Shown here: one piece after another, positions 5,418-7,547 of the stretch
Layout: each line of letters begins with the position of its first letter
How positions within the stretch are numbered: the stretch's first letter is position 1
Origin: Thermoplasmata archaeon
GTDB lineage: Archaea > Thermoplasmatota > Thermoplasmata > Thermoplasmatales > Thermoplasmataceae
DNA: 7,547 bases
Direction of reading: 5' to 3'
Assembly (NCBI GenBank): GCA_021795055.1
Contig: JAJYPW010000042.1
Location: 1-7,547 of the forward strand
Notes under the pieces: model-generated
What the model saw: the letters and a program-made list of their open reading frames with translations, nothing else
Databases searched by the model: none
Told to the model about the DNA's origin: nothing
Made by a program: the position numbers and the translations under genes

Positions 5418-6029
5418 ATGCCAGTATATCTAGGACAAAAGGCACCGGACTTTACAGCGAATACGACTAAGGGTCCAATTGTGCTCTCATCACTGAAAGG
5501 AAAGTGGGTTCTGCTCTTTTCTCACCCGGCCGACTTCACGCCGGTATGCACCACAGAATTCATGGCGTTCTCCAACAGGTACGAGGATTTCAAGAAACTC
5601 GGTGTTGAATTGATCGGGTTGAGCGTTGACAGCATTTACAGCCACCTGGCCTGGCTTCGTGACATCAAGGAACATTACAAGATTGACATACCGTTCCCGG
5701 TGATAGCCGACATAGACAAGGAAGTGGCGCGTGCTTACAACCTGATTGAGGAGAAAGCCGGCCTCACAGTTAGGGGAGTGTTCATAATCGATCCGAACCA
5801 GATTGTGAGATGGATGATCTATTATCCGGCTGAAACCGGGCGAAACATTGACGAGATCATCAGGGTCATCAAGGCGCTGAAATTCAACTGGGACCATAAA
5901 CTTGCGACTCCTGCAAACTGGACCGAAGGCATGGAAGGCATCCAGGGTGCTCCCGTAACGATCGAGGAGGCTGCCAAGAGGGAGAAAGAGGGGGCAGAGC
6001 GCTGGTACCTGAAGAGGGTCAAGGTTTAG
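5418..6029 (+). CDS. Peroxiredoxin, archaeal Prx6-type, single-cysteine
   Basis: 203-residue thiol peroxidase that reduces H2O2 and organic hydroperoxides in the cytosol. The active site is P37-A-D-F-T41-P-V-C44, with C44 the peroxidatic cysteine and Thr41 and Arg119 (TVRGVFIIDP) the other catalytic residues. The long C-terminal arm (about 160-203, including WDHKLATPANW and EGAERWYLKRVKV) places it in the Prx6/AhpC-like group that includes Aeropyrum and Thermoplasma thioredoxin peroxidases. Those archaeal enzymes often have a pair of extra C-terminal cysteines as resolving residues; here C44 is the only cysteine, so it must act as a true 1-Cys enzyme with an external reductant. An SD and TATA box precede the ATG. 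The winged-helix gene upstream may regulate it. Confidence 0.95.
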   Translation: MPVYLGQKAPDFTANTTKGPIVLSSLKGKWVLLFSHPADFTPVCTTEFMAFSNRYEDFKKLGVELIGLSVDSIYSHLAWLRDIKEHYKIDIPFPVIADIDKEVARAYNLIEEKAGLTVRGVFIIDPNQIVRWMIYYPAETGRNIDEIIRVIKALKFNWDHKLATPANWTEGMEGIQGAPVTIEEAAKREKEGAERWYLKRVKV

Positions 6030-6057
6030 GCTGGCCAGTTATCGGTTCAGTCCAAAC

Positions 6058-6066
6058 TTTATTTAA
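6058..6066 (+). promoter_or_regulatory. TATA box of the mqnC-truD operon
   Basis: TTTATTTAA is centred about 24 bases before the GTG at 6086, which makes that codon a leaderless start. A second weaker box, TTTTATCAT (6069-6077), sits at about the same distance from the in-frame ATG at 6101, so the two starts may each have a promoter. The T-rich stretch 6057-6080 could also terminate peroxiredoxin transcription. Confidence 0.5.
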
Positions 6067-6085
6067 CCTTTTATCATTTTAGAAA

Positions 6086-7186
6086 GTGCAAATTCTGGAA
6101 ATGGATCTGGAGGAACTTGTTACAGCTTCCCTCAGAGGCGAGTTGAAACAGGAGGACATTGAATACCTGTACGACGAGGTCGACACGCCGACGCTTTCGG
6201 AGATTGCTTCCAGAGTTTCGGATGAGATCAGCGGAAACAGAGTTTCCTTTGTATCGAACCTGATTCTGAACTACACCAACATATGCAATGTCAGGTGCAA
6301 TTTCTGCGCTTTCTACAGAACTGGAAAGGAAAGCGATTCCTACACTTTCTCCATCGACAGGGTCATAGAAGAGATAGAGAAATATTACGGCAAGTACGGG
6401 ATAACACAGCTCCTGATCCAGGGAGGCGTGAATCCCTCACTTGAGCTTGACTATTATCTCGAACTCTTCAAGAGGATAAAGGAAGAATTCCCGAGAATAG
6501 GAATAAACGGTCTCTCAACGTCTGAGATATCCTTCATAGCGAAAAAGGCAAGGATCACAGTCGAGGAACTCCTGAAACAACTCAGGGATTCCGGACTTGA
6601 AACCATACCGGGCGCAGGAGCAGAGATATTCCATGAGGACGTCAGAAAAATCCTTGGCAGGCCGAAAGGCAGCGAAATAGAGTGGATCAACGTCATGGAA
6701 ACTGCCCACAGGATCGGGATAAAAAGCACAGCCACAATGATGTTCGGGCACGTTGAAAACAGTTATCACAGGGCTGATCACCTGCATAGGATACTCTCCC
6801 TGCAGAAGAAATACCATGGCTTTCTTTCCTTCACACCGTGGAATTTCGAACCGGGAAAGACCAGGCTGGAAGAAAGTGGTCTGGTGAAGTTTCGCAGCGG
6901 CGGCGACGAAGTCATCCGGAACATTGCAATTTCACGAATTGCCTTCGGTAGGGAACTTCCCATAGTACAGAGTTCTTGGCTAACCAACGGGATACAGATG
7001 GGACAGCTCAGCGTGCTTTCCGGTGCAAACGACTGGGGAGGCACAATTTACGACGAGAAAGTCATCCCTGCGACGGGCAAGGATGTGGGAAACCTTGGTA
7101 GGGAGATCATAATTGATGCTCTCAGGGAGATAGGAAAGGTACCGGTGGAACGGGACAATCTCTACAGGACGGTAAAGGTATATTGA
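6086..7186 (+). CDS. mqnC: Cyclic dehypoxanthine futalosine synthase MqnC (radical SAM)
   Basis: 366-residue radical-SAM enzyme. The [4Fe-4S] ligands are C67-x3-C71-x2-C74 in CNVRCNFCAFYR. The family pattern continues with LIQGGVNPSLELDYY, IPGAGAEIF (about 194-202), RTAHR-like METAHRIGIKSTATMMFGHVE and FTPWNFEPGKT. MqnC cyclises dehypoxanthine futalosine in the futalosine route to menaquinone. The relatives MqnE and CofH share the fold; FCAFYR, IPG-GAE and ATMMFGHVE point to MqnC. No other mqn gene is in the window. The start is GTG 6086, favoured by TATA spacing; ATG 6101 would shorten the protein by five residues. The stop overlaps the TTG of truD as TTGA, so the two genes are likely co-translated. 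The oxygen-sensitive cluster fits the neighbouring peroxiredoxin. Confidence 0.9.
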   Translation: MQILEMDLEELVTASLRGELKQEDIEYLYDEVDTPTLSEIASRVSDEISGNRVSFVSNLILNYTNICNVRCNFCAFYRTGKESDSYTFSIDRVIEEIEKYYGKYGITQLLIQGGVNPSLELDYYLELFKRIKEEFPRIGINGLSTSEISFIAKKARITVEELLKQLRDSGLETIPGAGAEIFHEDVRKILGRPKGSEIEWINVMETAHRIGIKSTATMMFGHVENSYHRADHLHRILSLQKKYHGFLSFTPWNFEPGKTRLEESGLVKFRSGGDEVIRNIAISRIAFGRELPIVQSSWLTNGIQMGQLSVLSGANDWGGTIYDEKVIPATGKDVGNLGREIIIDALREIGKVPVERDNLYRTVKVY

Positions 7187-7547
7187 AGGTGTTCTCGGAA
7201 ACAGAAATAGGCATTGCCGGATATACCACCTCTGGCGAGGGAATTCCAGGTCACATAAAGGATTCGCCGGCAGATTTTATTGTGGATGAAATTCCTGTGG
7301 ATTTCCCAAAGGATTCAAACGGAAAATACCTGCACATCAAGGTCAGGCTGACGAACTGGGATACCAATCATTTCCTGAGCGAGCTGGCCGGGATTCTCAG
7401 GATAAGCAGGAAAAGGATTTCGTACGCCGGCACAAAGGACAAAAGAGGAATCACGACTCAGTGGTTCTGTATTAACGCCGATGTTAGCGATATTCAACCG
7501 GCAATGAAGGATGTGGAGGTTATTGAGCAGTTCCGATCACCAGCCAT
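7183..7547 (+). CDS. truD: tRNA pseudouridine synthase TruD, N-terminal part
   Basis: First 121 codons only; the gene runs off the window. It belongs to the TruD/Pus7 family, which makes pseudouridine at position 13 of tRNAs in bacteria and archaea. The family signature is SRKRISYAGTKDKRGITTQ at 75-93, with the catalytic aspartate Asp86 in GTKDK; the usual Ala after KR is Gly89. SPADFIVDEIP (28-38) is the typical N-terminal segment, and NWDTNHFLSELAGIL (58-72) is the conserved helix before the catalytic motif. The TTG start at 7183 overlaps the mqnC stop as TTGA; a GTG at 7189 is the alternative and sits nine bases after AAAGGT (7174-7179). Remaining catalytic and TRUD insertion domains cannot be seen. 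Confidence 0.9.
   Translation, partial: MKVFSETEIGIAGYTTSGEGIPGHIKDSPADFIVDEIPVDFPKDSNGKYLHIKVRLTNWDTNHFLSELAGILRISRKRISYAGTKDKRGITTQWFCINADVSDIQPAMKDVEVIEQFRSPA

Noticed and set aside
6086..7186. CofH (F420 biosynthesis) or MqnE as the identity of the radical-SAM protein
   Set aside because: CNFCAFYR, the IPG-GAE segment and ATMMFGHVE match MqnC better; CofH is the main alternative and is left to a tree.

Overview
The window looks like chromosomal DNA of a euryarchaeon of the Thermoplasmata type. The reasons are: archaeal promoter elements (TATA boxes centred about 24-26 bases before start codons, which implies leaderless mRNAs), arginine written mostly as AGG/AGA, frequent non-ATG starts, a single-cluster ferredoxin of the Pyrococcus kind, a class II glycyl-tRNA synthetase with an archaeal-style motif set, and an archaeal TruD. 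The lineage call is inference from content. No rRNA, tRNA, CRISPR array, insertion sequence or phage gene was seen.

Layout. Positions 3-656 (+ strand) hold the tail of a SufS cysteine desulfurase, a SufU-type Fe-S scaffold and a small [4Fe-4S]-type ferredoxin, packed with overlapping ends: a sulfur-mobilisation / Fe-S assembly operon that begins outside the window. It runs head-on into, and overlaps by 26 bases, the 3' end of a minus-strand pair: a four-CBS-domain protein (2103-2939) followed by glycyl-tRNA synthetase (631-2085, probably really starting at a CTG at 2106). A 328-base gap (2940-3267) follows with no convincing gene. Next on the minus strand is a two-gene ABC-2 exporter operon, ATPase (4007-4921) then permease (3268-4026), with a promoter carrying a perfect 6-3-6 palindrome at the expected BRE site. 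Divergent from it are a 78-residue winged-helix regulator (5103-5339), a peroxiredoxin with only its peroxidatic cysteine (5418-6029), then MqnC of the futalosine menaquinone pathway (6086-7186) and the first 121 codons of TruD (7183 to the window end).

How they fit. SufS, SufU and the ferredoxin plausibly supply Fe-S clusters and electrons; MqnC is itself a radical-SAM [4Fe-4S] enzyme making a respiratory quinone, and the peroxiredoxin defends such proteins from peroxide. The winged-helix protein lies between the ABC operon and the peroxiredoxin and is a natural candidate regulator of either. GlyRS and TruD are translation/tRNA functions coupled to a CBS sensor protein and to MqnC respectively.

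Nothing here is a clearly new multi-gene system. The most interesting signals are a probable CTG start codon for GlyRS (SD-like AGGGGTGAT and a CTGA stop/start overlap), matched by TTGA overlaps at two other junctions; the palindromic candidate operator; and a compact SufU beside an Asp-ligated ferredoxin.
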